Below are positions 1-6,772 of a DNA stretch of 23,836 bases, one piece after another. The DNA lies in IMG/VR virus record IMGVR_UViG_3300046665_000437, positions 1 through 23,836 of that record. The stretch is one strand, 5' to 3'. This stretch comes from a virus. Positions within the stretch are counted from its first letter, which is position 1. Each line of letters opens with the position of its first letter. Below the pieces are notes generated by a model. It was not told where the DNA came from. It made no database searches and was given only the letters and a program-made list of their open reading frames with translations. Made by a program: the position numbers and the translations under genes.

Positions 1-159
1 CAGATCCGCGCGCTTCTTTACGATCAAGGCTTCACCATCGGTGGCGCGCGCTTGCGCATGTCCAGCGATGAGGTCAAGGACGATTCCCTGCAATACAAGC
101 AGTTGATCAAGCAGATGATTGCTGAGCTGGAAGACGTTTTGGTCGTGCTGCGCAAATAG
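1..159 (+). CDS. MerR-family transcriptional regulator, C-terminal fragment
   Basis: The window opens inside a frame that reads to a TAG at 157-159 (53 codons). It contains FTIGGARLRM followed by a long amphipathic helix that ends in LVVLRK. The phrase 'YDQGFTIGGARL' belongs to the small MerR-family regulator that follows ihfA in Pseudomonas. The DNA-binding half lies upstream of the window. It is a host chromosomal gene that flanks the tRNA used as attachment site. Family assignment rests on this short C-terminal segment and on the tRNA-Pro next to it. Confidence 0.8.
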   Translation, partial: QIRALLYDQGFTIGGARLRMSSDEVKDDSLQYKQLIKQMIAELEDVLVVLRK

Positions 160-178
160 CGCAGTCAAATCAAAATAC

Positions 179-207
179 TTCCATCATTCAAACGCTTAGG
201 GTATATT
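179..207 (+). promoter_or_regulatory. Probable promoter of tRNA-Pro
   Basis: TTCCAT (179-184) and TATATT (202-207) are separated by 17 bp, and the tRNA starts 43 bp downstream of the -10. The -10 is good and the -35 moderate. Assignment is by position and match to sigma-70 elements. Confidence 0.45.
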
Positions 208-249
208 CCTCGACGTCCTCACAAGAGCGACAACAGATTCACGCCTAGT

Positions 250-326
250 CGGGGCGTAGCGCAGTCCGGTAGCGCACTAGCATGGGGTGCTAGGGGTCGA
301 GTGTTCGAATCACTCCGTCCCGACCA
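250..326 (+). tRNA. tRNA-Pro (anticodon GGG)
   Basis: This is a 77-nt cloverleaf. The acceptor stem CGGGGCG pairs with CGTCCCG with one G-U pair. The anticodon stem CTAGC/GCTAG encloses the loop ATGGGGT, which gives anticodon GGG at positions 34-36. The T-loop is TTCGAAT and the CCA end is encoded (324-326). It decodes proline CCC/CCU codons. The gene is intact, so the integrated element has kept the tRNA whole by supplying an identical 3' end. The adjacent integrase marks it as the attachment gene. Confidence 0.97.
290..326. other. Probable attL core in the 3' half of tRNA-Pro
   Basis: The integrase gene ends 82 bp beyond an intact tRNA and is oriented towards it, the usual arrangement for phages that recombine in the 3' half of a tRNA. 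The core must lie between the anticodon arm and the CCA end, but its exact limits cannot be set because attR is outside the window. Placement is inferred from gene order, not from a visible repeat. Confidence 0.45.
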
Positions 327-342
327 TATTTTTCAATGACTT

Positions 343-369
343 AGCCGCCTTTGGGTGGCTTTGTTGTTT
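343..369 (+). terminator. Likely terminator after tRNA-Pro
   Basis: AGCCGCC (343-349) pairs with GGTGGCT (354-360) with one G-T pair, and TTGTTGTTT follows. The hairpin is short and the T-run is interrupted, so it is a moderate Rho-independent terminator for the tRNA transcript. Because it lies past the attL core it is probably carried by the prophage. Confidence 0.5.
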
Positions 370-408
370 CTGGGTCAGTGACTTTTCGAGTGACCCTGCG
401 TTTTCTCA

Positions 409-1593
409 TCATGCATTCCTCCTCTTCAGAATCGTCAGCGCTGGTGCGCGCGAGTCGGTTACTGATACCTTATTTGCCGCTTCAATCAACTGATCCAGTT
501 CAGCTGCTGAATAATGGCTGGTGATGCTTCCGTTCTTGTGGCCCAGCAAAGCTTTCCGATCTTCCTCGCTCACGCCTGCTGCACGTAGCCTTCTGCCAAA
601 GGTGTGCTTCAAGTCGTGAACGCGGATGCGCAAGTACCCATCGTGGGCCTTGCGCAGGAACTTCTCTCCCCACTTCGTCGCCGCCCTGACTCGCGCCTTC
701 TTCCAGGCCGAGTCATTCATGCGGTGAACTGTCGTTTCATTCCCTTCACTATCTGGCTTGCCAAATGGAAACACGTACAGCGGATGCTTGCCTCGCTGCT
801 GCTCGATGACCGATTTTGCGACGTCGTTCAAAACCACCAAGCGCTCATCCCGGTTTTTCACGCCGGCCTTCGCGCTTCGGCCTCCAAATCCGGCAGGGAT
901 CAGAAAGACGCTGGTCTTCAGCTCCGGCACCGGAATCTCCCAATCCCACTGCAATTTGCAGACTTCTTGCTCGCGACAACCAGTGTTCACCTTGAACATG
1001 GCCATCGTCTGCAGGTGAGCCGGTAACTCTGCGAACAGAATCGATTGCTCATCCCAGGACAAAGGGTAGGGCTTTCGTGAGTTCGTCTTTTCATCCAACA
1101 GTGAAATCATCGGCACCACGTCCAGCCATGGGCGCCGCTCCTCGTCACGCCACTTCCTCGCGCAAAGATTCAGAACCCTGATGACGCGTTGCAGCGCGAT
1201 ATTCACGGTTCGGTTTGTCACAGGCTTTCCCTTTTCCGGCTGAAGCTTGGACTGGATGTAGGGAGCCAGTGAGTCGTCATCTATATGGGTGATCGGCAGG
1301 TGTCCGATAAACGGGTCGAGCTGTTCCATGTAAGTAGCTGAAATGTGGATTGATGCCTGATTCTTCACCTCGAGCAGGAAGCGAATCGACGCCTCCCGCC
1401 ACGTCCGGACCTGGCGCACGCCGTACACCTTGCGCTGGCGCAACTTCTCCAGCATGTGAATCAGGTACTGCTCGGCTTCCGCCCGGTCACTAGTTCCAGT
1501 ACTTTCCTGAATTCGTTCTCCTCTGTATTTTTTGTCAATCTTCCAGATGCCGCTCGGCATTTTCTGGAGCCCGGTGATTGCTTTTTGGGCCAT
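409..1593 (-). CDS. int: Phage integrase, tyrosine recombinase
   Basis: A 394-residue tyrosine recombinase that integrates and excises the prophage at tRNA-Pro. The N-terminal part (about 1-60) looks like an arm-type DNA-binding domain. A SAM-like core-binding domain follows (about 62-165), then the catalytic domain with R207 in TGCREQE, the box HDLK at 326-329, H352 in LGHKN and the nucleophile Y361 in SHYSA. The second arginine of the usual HxxR box is a lysine (HDLK), which I recognise as normal for this Pseudomonas integrase group. The start is supported by AAGGAG 8 nt upstream of the ATG. It is the last gene of the leftward operon and overlaps the excisionase-like gene by 133 bp. Confidence 0.95.
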   Translation of the reverse strand: MAQKAITGLQKMPSGIWKIDKKYRGERIQESTGTSDRAEAEQYLIHMLEKLRQRKVYGVRQVRTWREASIRFLLEVKNQASIHISATYMEQLDPFIGHLPITHIDDDSLAPYIQSKLQPEKGKPVTNRTVNIALQRVIRVLNLCARKWRDEERRPWLDVVPMISLLDEKTNSRKPYPLSWDEQSILFAELPAHLQTMAMFKVNTGCREQEVCKLQWDWEIPVPELKTSVFLIPAGFGGRSAKAGVKNRDERLVVLNDVAKSVIEQQRGKHPLYVFPFGKPDSEGNETTVHRMNDSAWKKARVRAATKWGEKFLRKAHDGYLRIRVHDLKHTFGRRLRAAGVSEEDRKALLGHKNGSITSHYSAAELDQLIEAANKVSVTDSRAPALTILKRRNA

Positions 1594-1877
1594 GTAGCTG
1601 CTCCTTTGGCCCCGGTCTGACGCTCGCTGCGGGGTTGATTGTTGTCTTGATTGGATGCCTTTTCAATCGCCATGGCCTGAATGTAGGCGTCGGCCCACTC
1701 GTCAATCTCATGCCGGTCGAACGCGATCCCTTGTTTTCCGATGGGAAATTCACGGACGTGCGGCCTTACCGTCTTATCGAACTCGGTCCGGCACATCCCC
1801 AAATAGCCGTACACATCGCGCGCTCGAATGAACCTGGGTGCGATGGTGGACGGCTGCGCCGCTGTTGCGTTTGCCAT
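1461..1877 (-). CDS. Excisionase-like small DNA-binding protein
   Basis: A 138-residue protein. Residues about 12-66 (from FIRARDVYGYLGMCRTEF to FDRHEIDEWADAYI) have the look of an AlpA/Xis-type winged helix that selects a recognition helix and ends with the WxDxxI-like segment. The C-terminal half is basic and low in complexity and is read in a different frame through the first 133 bp of int. GGAGG stands 6 nt before the ATG. Position directly upstream of int suggests a recombination directionality factor or an int regulator. No experimental family could be named with certainty. Confidence 0.65.
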   Translation of the reverse strand: MANATAAQPSTIAPRFIRARDVYGYLGMCRTEFDKTVRPHVREFPIGKQGIAFDRHEIDEWADAYIQAMAIEKASNQDNNQPRSERQTGAKGAATWPKKQSPGSRKCRAASGRLTKNTEENEFRKVLELVTGRKPSST

Positions 1878-1897
1878 TGGCTACCTCCGTCCGGGGT

Positions 1898-2089
1898 CTA
1901 TGCGGGGTTAAACTGGGCGTTTGGATCGAATTTCTTGCCGGAATGATCAGGCTCAAGCCTAGGGACGTGTTGCTTGATGAATTCGTCAAAACACTGAGGG
2001 CAGTAAATTGCCGAGCCGGTATGCATTGATGCGTAGCCGGTGTAAGAGCATTTCGGACATTTAACTGTCGCTGGGATTATGAAAGCCAT
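1898..2089 (-). CDS. Small zinc-ribbon protein
   Basis: A 63-residue protein. Two CxxC knuckles (CPKC at 11-14, CPQC at 30-33) are separated by 15 residues, which makes a compact zinc ribbon; the remainder is polar and proline-rich. An in-frame ATG 33 nt upstream exists, but GGGAG sits 7 nt before the ATG at 2089, so the shorter start is preferred. Small zinc ribbons are common in phage early regions, and function cannot be deduced beyond probable metal binding. Confidence 0.7.
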   Translation of the reverse strand: MAFIIPATVKCPKCSYTGYASMHTGSAIYCPQCFDEFIKQHVPRLEPDHSGKKFDPNAQFNPA

Positions 2090-2142
2090 AAGTTCTCCCG
2101 CCCGCCGTACACCGGCAGGCATGTGGATAGATGGGGAAGGGG

Positions 2143-2319
2143 TTATTCAGCGCAAGCGAATTCGCGCTCGAAGGCTGCAACAGTCTTGTAGTGGGTGCGG
2201 CCTTCCCACACTGGCTTAAGCAGATAGCTGGGCCCGCGTCGGGAGAAACCTGGCCACGCTCTCGGCACTAGATCGCAGGTGTACCGGGCGCCGTCACGCT
2301 TGCGGATGAAGTGAGTCAT
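2143..2319 (-). CDS. Small phage protein, unknown function
   Basis: A 58-residue protein beginning MTHFIRKRDGARYTCDL. It is rich in aromatic and basic residues with the pattern LLKPVWEGRTHYKTVAAFEREF. GGGAGGA precedes the ATG at a spacing of about 7 nt, and the ATG overlaps the stop of the gene before it in an ATGA junction. An upstream in-frame ATG at 2412 has no such support. No family recognised. Confidence 0.6.
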   Translation of the reverse strand: MTHFIRKRDGARYTCDLVPRAWPGFSRRGPSYLLKPVWEGRTHYKTVAAFEREFACAE

Positions 2320-2471
2320 GCCGCATTCCTCCCGAACTCCCACCACCTCCAGGCTCTGGCCATGTACCGATCCAGATAGCTGCCATTGCTCAGACGCTGG
2401 CTCTGGCACCAATCCAGCGTGCAGTAGTGGTCGTCGGCGTAGGCCTGTTCGAATTGGTCTCGGCTGGTCAT
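2316..2471 (-). CDS. Very small phage protein (51 aa)
   Basis: Codons from ATG at 2471 to TGA at 2316-2318 give a 51-residue protein starting MTSRDQFEQAYADDHYC and containing YLDRYMARAWRWWEFG. This resembles the widespread short phage proteins that begin MTSRxQFE and end in a tryptophan-rich helix (a remembered pattern, not a search). Its start overlaps the upstream stop by one base (TGATG) and its stop overlaps the downstream start (ATGA). The two couplings are the main reason to accept so short a frame. Confidence 0.65.
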   Translation of the reverse strand: MTSRDQFEQAYADDHYCTLDWCQSQRLSNGSYLDRYMARAWRWWEFGRNAA

Positions 2472-2908
2472 CAGCATTCGCTCCAGTTCATTTCTTGGAT
2501 GTACTCACAAGGGATCACCAAGCTGTCATCAGGTACGGTGCTTTCTGCCCTGGTATCTCCGAAATACGCGATGGCGGCCTTGGCGCGCTCAAGCGATAAC
2601 TGTGCATGGCGGATCTGCCAGGACTTGCGCTGCTTGTAGGATCGAAGCGCAAGGGCCTTGTCGGTGTACGCAAACCTCCGGCCGTGCTCGCCGCCATCCT
2701 TCAAGACGCGCTTGCGGTACTGCTTCAGCAGAGATTCACGCTGCGAGCCGCCGAATAGGTTGTTGTGGAATTCATCGACGATGTACCAGCACTGATTGGT
2801 CTCTCCGATCACCACGTACTTTTTGCAGGTGACTACGAGGCCGCTTGGGTCCAGTTCGTCGACGTAGCGGTAATGGTCCGGGCCAAGTTTTGATTTTTCC
2901 TTAGGCAT
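2471..2908 (-). CDS. Hypothetical phage protein
   Basis: A 145-residue soluble protein, not recognised. The N-terminal part (about 10-50) is mixed strand-like with YRYVDELDPSGLVVTCKKYVVIGETNQCWYIV. Residues about 55-110 are strongly basic and helical, with SQRESLLKQYRKRVLK and SYKQRKSWQIRHAQLSLERAKAAIAYF. There is no signal peptide or membrane segment. It is the first gene of a coupled run that leads into the two small genes downstream. The basic middle helix would suit nucleic-acid contact, but that is only a guess. Confidence 0.6.
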   Translation of the reverse strand: MPKEKSKLGPDHYRYVDELDPSGLVVTCKKYVVIGETNQCWYIVDEFHNNLFGGSQRESLLKQYRKRVLKDGGEHGRRFAYTDKALALRSYKQRKSWQIRHAQLSLERAKAAIAYFGDTRAESTVPDDSLVIPCEYIQEMNWSEC

Positions 2909-3053
2909 GACTTCGTCCTCGCCGCATACGCAGCAGGCAGTTGGAATGAGATATATGAGCCGTCGATCCGGTTGAATTGAATTAGCTGATCAACCACGAA
3001 TCACAGATAGATGGAATCGATAACCGATTGCTTTTAGTAAGTAGGTTTTCCGC

Positions 3054-3272
3054 ATGCAGACCGCAGACGATTTCCGTTTCACAGCCCATTCGCTCCTACT
3101 TGCCTTGGATGAGTCGACCATCAATATGATGAAGATGGTGGTGCTCTCTTCCATGGGAAGTCCTGCCTGGAAGTCTGCAGTCATCGTTCAGCAGGCGTCG
3201 TTCGCCGCTCTGCATCTGCATCTCGGGCACGTAGACGCTCCAGCTTTAATGCTGCAGGGTTCGGCCAGATAG
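3054..3272 (+). CDS. Possible small protein on the opposite strand
   Basis: A 72-residue frame in an otherwise empty 413-bp gap (2909-3321). It reads MQTADDFRFTAHSLLLALDE and later WKSAVIVQQASFAALHLHLG, which looks like a plausible two-helix phage protein. TAAGTAGG lies 9 nt before the ATG, a weak ribosome binding site. A minus-strand frame at 2990-3184 covers the same bases but has no Shine-Dalgarno sequence and a less protein-like composition. The rest of the gap holds nothing I can identify. Confidence 0.4.
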   Translation: MQTADDFRFTAHSLLLALDESTINMMKMVVLSSMGSPAWKSAVIVQQASFAALHLHLGHVDAPALMLQGSAR

Positions 3273-3321
3273 TCAGCGCAGCAGGCAATAGGGATAGGGT
3301 GGGGCCGAACGGGCGGCGGGG

Positions 3322-3699
3322 TTACTTGTTCTGGCGTAAGGCTTCAGCAGCGCACACAGCGCCGTATTTTTTCATCTGCTCCAGCGTGTAGCCGGGGACT
3401 TCGCGCCCTGGCTGAAGGAAGCCTTCGTGACGTGGCGGGTGCGGCAGCAGCGTGTGAGGTGGGAGCAGCTTTTGCTTTTGTGGCTCAAGCACTTGCACCA
3501 TGGTGCCCTCATCAGTGAGGGGACCATTCACCACTGCGCGGACATCCTCGGGCGGGGCGGCGAGAATTGCGCTTGACTGCTCGCGATCAATCCGCCGCAT
3601 ATCAAACACGCTAACCTCGCCTGAGGGGAACCACGCGTACGACAGGACGCGCTCCAGCAACTCGCGCGGCACGCTCACCTGTTCGGTTTTGTTGGTCAT
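3322..3699 (-). CDS. Hypothetical phage protein with VSVPRELLERV start
   Basis: A 125-residue protein starting MTNKTEQVSVPRELLERVL. The N-terminal phrase VSVPRExL also occurs in the gene at 3827-4357, so the two may share an N-terminal domain. The middle contains a proline- and leucine-rich stretch (LLPPHTLLPHPPRH) and the end has a short helix with EQMKKYGAVCAAEALRQ. The start at 3699 is chosen over the in-frame ATG at 3738 because it forms an ATGA overlap with the 43-residue gene upstream. No known family. Confidence 0.6.
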   Translation of the reverse strand: MTNKTEQVSVPRELLERVLSYAWFPSGEVSVFDMRRIDREQSSAILAAPPEDVRAVVNGPLTDEGTMVQVLEPQKQKLLPPHTLLPHPPRHEGFLQPGREVPGYTLEQMKKYGAVCAAEALRQNK

Positions 3700-3827
3700 G
3701 ACTTCAGCCCCGCTGCTTTTTGCATTGCCTTCAAACATGCAAGCTCATAAAGCCCTTGCTCTGTTCCTCGCTTAAAGGCTGCGAATACAAGCCGTTTTTG
3801 TCTGCGAATTATCTCGGGCCATTCCAT
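3696..3827 (-). CDS. Very small basic phage protein (43 aa)
   Basis: ATG at 3827 to TGA at 3696-3698. The product starts MEWPEIIRRQKRLVFAAFKR and ends KAMQKAAGLKS; it is basic and helical. Its start overlaps the stop of the preceding gene by one base (TAATG) and its stop overlaps the next start (ATGA), with in-frame coding between. The double overlap argues for a real gene in a coupled chain. Function unknown. Confidence 0.6.
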   Translation of the reverse strand: MEWPEIIRRQKRLVFAAFKRGTEQGLYELACLKAMQKAAGLKS

Positions 3828-4357
3828 TACTGTTCACCCTTCGGGGCTGGCGCGGATTGGTGGGCAGCCCGTGCACGCATCACTGCATTAGCGCTGTCAG
3901 CCGCATACGCTGCGAGTGGTTCCAGCAACTCCTGCACCTCGGTCAGTTCGTATTGCAGATCGTCGACCCGGTGATCGGCGATGGTCAGGCGCTGCTGGAG
4001 TGCGGCGTTCTCGGCCTGCAGGCGGGTGACGGCGAAGTTCAGTCGCTCGACTTCAACTGCGTAAAACTCGATGTGCCTCAAGTGGTCGTCATGTTCGACA
4101 TACGGCCCAGCATCGTCCCATCGTTGGAACTTGTCGCCATAGAACCCACACGCAACGTCGCAGCGGTCTATCGAGCCCAGACATGCGAGGCGGTACTCCA
4201 AACTTTCCTCCGGCTCCCCGCCCGAAGGCGGTGCGGGCTCGTCGCATGGCTCGCACAGGAACTCAACCGCTTGATCCTGTAGTTCCTCATGCGACATCTG
4301 CATCAGCGACACTTGCGTTAGCCATTCACGCGGCACGCTCACAAACTCCTGACTCAT
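3827..4357 (-). CDS. Hypothetical coiled-coil phage protein
   Basis: A 176-residue protein. The first 12 residues (MSQEFVSVPREW) echo the N-terminus of the gene at 3322-3699. Residues about 92-150 form a heptad-rich segment (VEVERLNFAVTRLQAENAAL and onward) likely to be a coiled coil. Residues about 40-60 are an acidic proline-rich linker. It joins the previous gene by an ATGA overlap. Proteins of this build are frequent in Pseudomonas prophages between int and the recombination genes, and no function is established that I know of. Confidence 0.65.
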   Translation of the reverse strand: MSQEFVSVPREWLTQVSLMQMSHEELQDQAVEFLCEPCDEPAPPSGGEPEESLEYRLACLGSIDRCDVACGFYGDKFQRWDDAGPYVEHDDHLRHIEFYAVEVERLNFAVTRLQAENAALQQRLTIADHRVDDLQYELTEVQELLEPLAAYAADSANAVMRARAAHQSAPAPKGEQ

Positions 4358-4557
4358 AACCCCTCCTGCGGATACGTGCCCACTTCGCCCTGGTCGGCGG
4401 CGTTGGCGGCTTGGATGATTTGACGGCCGATTTCTCGGGCCTGTTTTGGCGTGATCGGTTCGAAAGGCAGTTGGCGAAAGCTGATCACCGTGGTGCTCTC
4501 CGATGGGCTGATGATGGTGGCGACCACCTGGTGCTGCGCACTTGGCGATTCAGGCAT
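4354..4557 (-). CDS. Hypothetical phage protein
   Basis: A 67-residue protein starting MPESPSAQHQVVATIISPSE. It has a strand-rich N-terminal half (VVATIISPSESTTVISFRQL) and a C-terminal helix (TPKQAREIGRQIIQAANAA). AGGG stands about 8 nt before the ATG at 4557; the longer start at 4578 would run into the palindromic sites just upstream. The gene overlaps the next by ATGA. It is the first gene after the paired palindromes at 4570-4615, which may control it. Not recognised. Confidence 0.55.
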   Translation of the reverse strand: MPESPSAQHQVVATIISPSESTTVISFRQLPFEPITPKQAREIGRQIIQAANAADQGEVGTYPQEGL

Positions 4558-4569
4558 GGCGATATCCCT

Positions 4570-4615
4570 GTAACCCAATCAGGTTACTTTTCGATATGTA
4601 ACCTCTGAAGGTTAC
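4570..4615. promoter_or_regulatory. Two tandem 18-bp palindromes, GTAACC-N6-GGTTAC
   Basis: GTAACCCAATCAGGTTAC (4570-4587) and GTAACCTCTGAAGGTTAC (4598-4615) are perfect inverted repeats in their six outer bases, and both are followed by TTT. Their centres are exactly 28 bp apart. They lie between the methyltransferase stop and the next minus-strand gene, 12 bp or more upstream of its start. The spacing between half-sites (6 bp) differs from the CI operators of this phage (half-sites separated by 4 bp), so a different dimeric repressor is likely. The inner half-sites also pair as GGTTAC/GTAACC, so a hairpin is the alternative. Confidence 0.6.
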
Positions 4616-4626
4616 TTTGGGGTCAG

Positions 4627-6732
4627 TCAGGCGGCAGCGGCCTGGCGGTGAGCTGCGCGCCATGGGTCGTTGGCGCGGGCGAGGGCGGCCATCGGGGGAG
4701 GGCTCACGCTGTTGCCGCACATGTGGACCTGCTCGGTCTTCGTGAACGGCTTGCCGTCGGCGCCGTGCGTGATGACGTAGTCCGGCGGGAAGCCCTGCGC
4801 TCGGTACAGCTCGGCCGGTTGCAGCATCCGCAGCCGGATATCGACAATCACATAGGGCGTGCCCTTGACCATGACGGTTACCAGGCCCAGCCGATCCTTG
4901 GTCGTGATCGTTGCCGCCGGTTTGCTGATATCGCCCGCGTTACTAGTGCCGTAGTAACTGATGAGGAACGCAGCAACCCGCAGCGCGCCTTCTTCATGCT
5001 CTGGCGACAGTTCGAAACTGACCAGCGAGCTCTTCCCGCCACCACCGGCAGTGATCGTCGGCGATGGGGCGGTCAGTGCCTGGCCGACGCTGGCGCCGAA
5101 CTGACGCTCCATGAAGGCAGTCATCAGGCCGTGATGGGTGCCGCCAGCACTTACGGTGTGCAGGGGCTCATCCGCCGCCCGGGCGTCACAGTTGCCGCGC
5201 AGGTGCAGGAGACTCGCCGTCACCAACTGCTGCTGACTGCCGGTATTCGTCACCGTGGTCATCGGGTCGTTGAGGCTTTTGGCGTCGGTGGTGTTGAACC
5301 CACCATTCATCTGGGCCATGAACGCGGTGGCGATGCCCATGGCGTGGGCGGCGCCTGCTGGGCGCTGGTAGTTGCCGCCGCTGGTGATCGTCGGCAACGG
5401 CTCGTCGAGCGCTTTGCCCTCATCGTCAAACCGGAACTTGACCTGGTGCGCCGATGCGATCGAATGTCCGCCGCTGGCGGTAACAGTGCCCAGTGGGTCG
5501 GCGGAGGATTTACTGCCGTCACCCCAGCGCTGAACACCACCTGGCTTCCCTTCACCGTGGGCCGCCGTGACCATCACCGGACTGATCAAGGTGAGTTCAC
5601 CGCGGTTGGCGCAGGTCACGGTCGGCAGAGGTTCGAGCGGAGCGTTGATGCGGTCGCTGCCCTGGTGAGTTGCTGGCGCGATCACCGGGCTGACGACAGA
5701 GAACGCCCCGCCTTTCGGGTACGACGTGACTGTGCGCAGCGGCTCATCCAGCGACTGCACGGTCTCGGTCGACCAATTCGCGATCGGCACGATAAAGGGG
5801 GCTGGGTTGTCGATGACGAACTTCTTCATGCCTTTGGCGATGCGGCGCTTGGTGGCGTCGGCCAACTCATCCTTTCGCCCGAAGATGCTTTTGCCCAAGT
5901 CGCTGAAATCGATGCACTCGGCGGCGGTGCGGTACTTCTGCTGGCCCTTGCCTGGCTTCTTGGCGTGGGTCGGCTCCGGCCACACGATTGGCTGTTCGTC
6001 ACACCGGGCGATCATGAATAGGCGCTCCCGGCTGGTCGGCGCGCCGAAGTCGCAGGCTTTGATGACACGCCACTCGACCACGTAGCCCATACCTTCCAGC
6101 AGCTGTACGAACCGGCGCCATGTAGTGCCGCGGCGCTTTGGATCAGGAACCAGAAACTGCTGGCCGACCGGGACGATCTCGCCAGGCGCGGCGACCACCT
6201 TCTCGATGACTTCCTTCCCTTTGACATTCAGCACGGTCACCAGTTTGATGGCCCGGCCGGTTTCCTTGTCGCGCTTGGCGATCAGCGGACCCCACTGCAG
6301 GATCTGCTTTACGTTCTCCAGGCTGATCACGCGGGGCTTTTTCTTGCCTGCCCACTTCAGGCCAATCCATGACAGGTTTCGGATCTCGCGCTTGCGCGGC
6401 TGGCCTCCGGCGGCCTGGCTGTGGTGCGTGCAGTCCGGCGACATGTGGAACCAGCCGACCGCCTTGCCGCCGCACTCCGTATCCGGATCACCATCGAACA
6501 CGTCGGTGGTGAAATGCTTAGCGCCCGGATGGTTGATGGTGTGCATGCTGATCGCTTTGGCGCTGTGGTTCTTTGCCACGCTCACCTTGCGACCCAGGCC
6601 CATCTCCAACCCGGTACCGGCGCCGCCACCGCCGCAGAAGAAGTCCACGACGATCTCATCGTCTTGCGGATCGAAGCCAAGGCCGTACTGCGTTTTGAAA
6701 TCGAAGGGGTGTTTCTTCTGATGTGCGGACAT
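4627..6732 (-). CDS. C5-cytosine DNA methyltransferase with repeat-rich target domain
   Basis: A 701-residue enzyme that transfers a methyl group from S-adenosylmethionine to C5 of cytosine in DNA. Motif I is DFFCGGGGAGTG (30-41). The catalytic cysteine is C101 in SPDCTHHSQA, motif VI is EN (139-140) in SLENVK, motif VIII is DFGAPTSRERLF (228-239) and motif X is MCGNSVSPPP (671-680). The target-recognition region between VIII and X is very long (about 250-640) and contains eight copies of a nine-residue unit like DEPLxTVTS, at about 329, 366, 411, 443, 488, 521, 554 and 603. No cognate endonuclease is adjacent, so it probably protects phage DNA from host restriction rather than serving in an R-M pair. 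Confidence 0.93.
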   Translation of the reverse strand: MSAHQKKHPFDFKTQYGLGFDPQDDEIVVDFFCGGGGAGTGLEMGLGRKVSVAKNHSAKAISMHTINHPGAKHFTTDVFDGDPDTECGGKAVGWFHMSPDCTHHSQAAGGQPRKREIRNLSWIGLKWAGKKKPRVISLENVKQILQWGPLIAKRDKETGRAIKLVTVLNVKGKEVIEKVVAAPGEIVPVGQQFLVPDPKRRGTTWRRFVQLLEGMGYVVEWRVIKACDFGAPTSRERLFMIARCDEQPIVWPEPTHAKKPGKGQQKYRTAAECIDFSDLGKSIFGRKDELADATKRRIAKGMKKFVIDNPAPFIVPIANWSTETVQSLDEPLRTVTSYPKGGAFSVVSPVIAPATHQGSDRINAPLEPLPTVTCANRGELTLISPVMVTAAHGEGKPGGVQRWGDGSKSSADPLGTVTASGGHSIASAHQVKFRFDDEGKALDEPLPTITSGGNYQRPAGAAHAMGIATAFMAQMNGGFNTTDAKSLNDPMTTVTNTGSQQQLVTASLLHLRGNCDARAADEPLHTVSAGGTHHGLMTAFMERQFGASVGQALTAPSPTITAGGGGKSSLVSFELSPEHEEGALRVAAFLISYYGTSNAGDISKPAATITTKDRLGLVTVMVKGTPYVIVDIRLRMLQPAELYRAQGFPPDYVITHGADGKPFTKTEQVHMCGNSVSPPPMAALARANDPWRAAHRQAAAA

Positions 6733-6772
6733 GGGATTATTCCATTATGAGACTGTCAAATTTGGAGTTGCA

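Noticed and set aside
2990-3184. 64-codon minus-strand frame in the 2909-3321 gap
   Set aside because: No ribosome site and weak composition; the plus-strand frame over the same bases is somewhat better, though also uncertain.
4648-6021. 457-codon plus-strand frame
   Set aside because: It is the antisense shadow of the cytosine methyltransferase, which has all its motifs; the product is arginine/glycine-rich with no recognisable domain.
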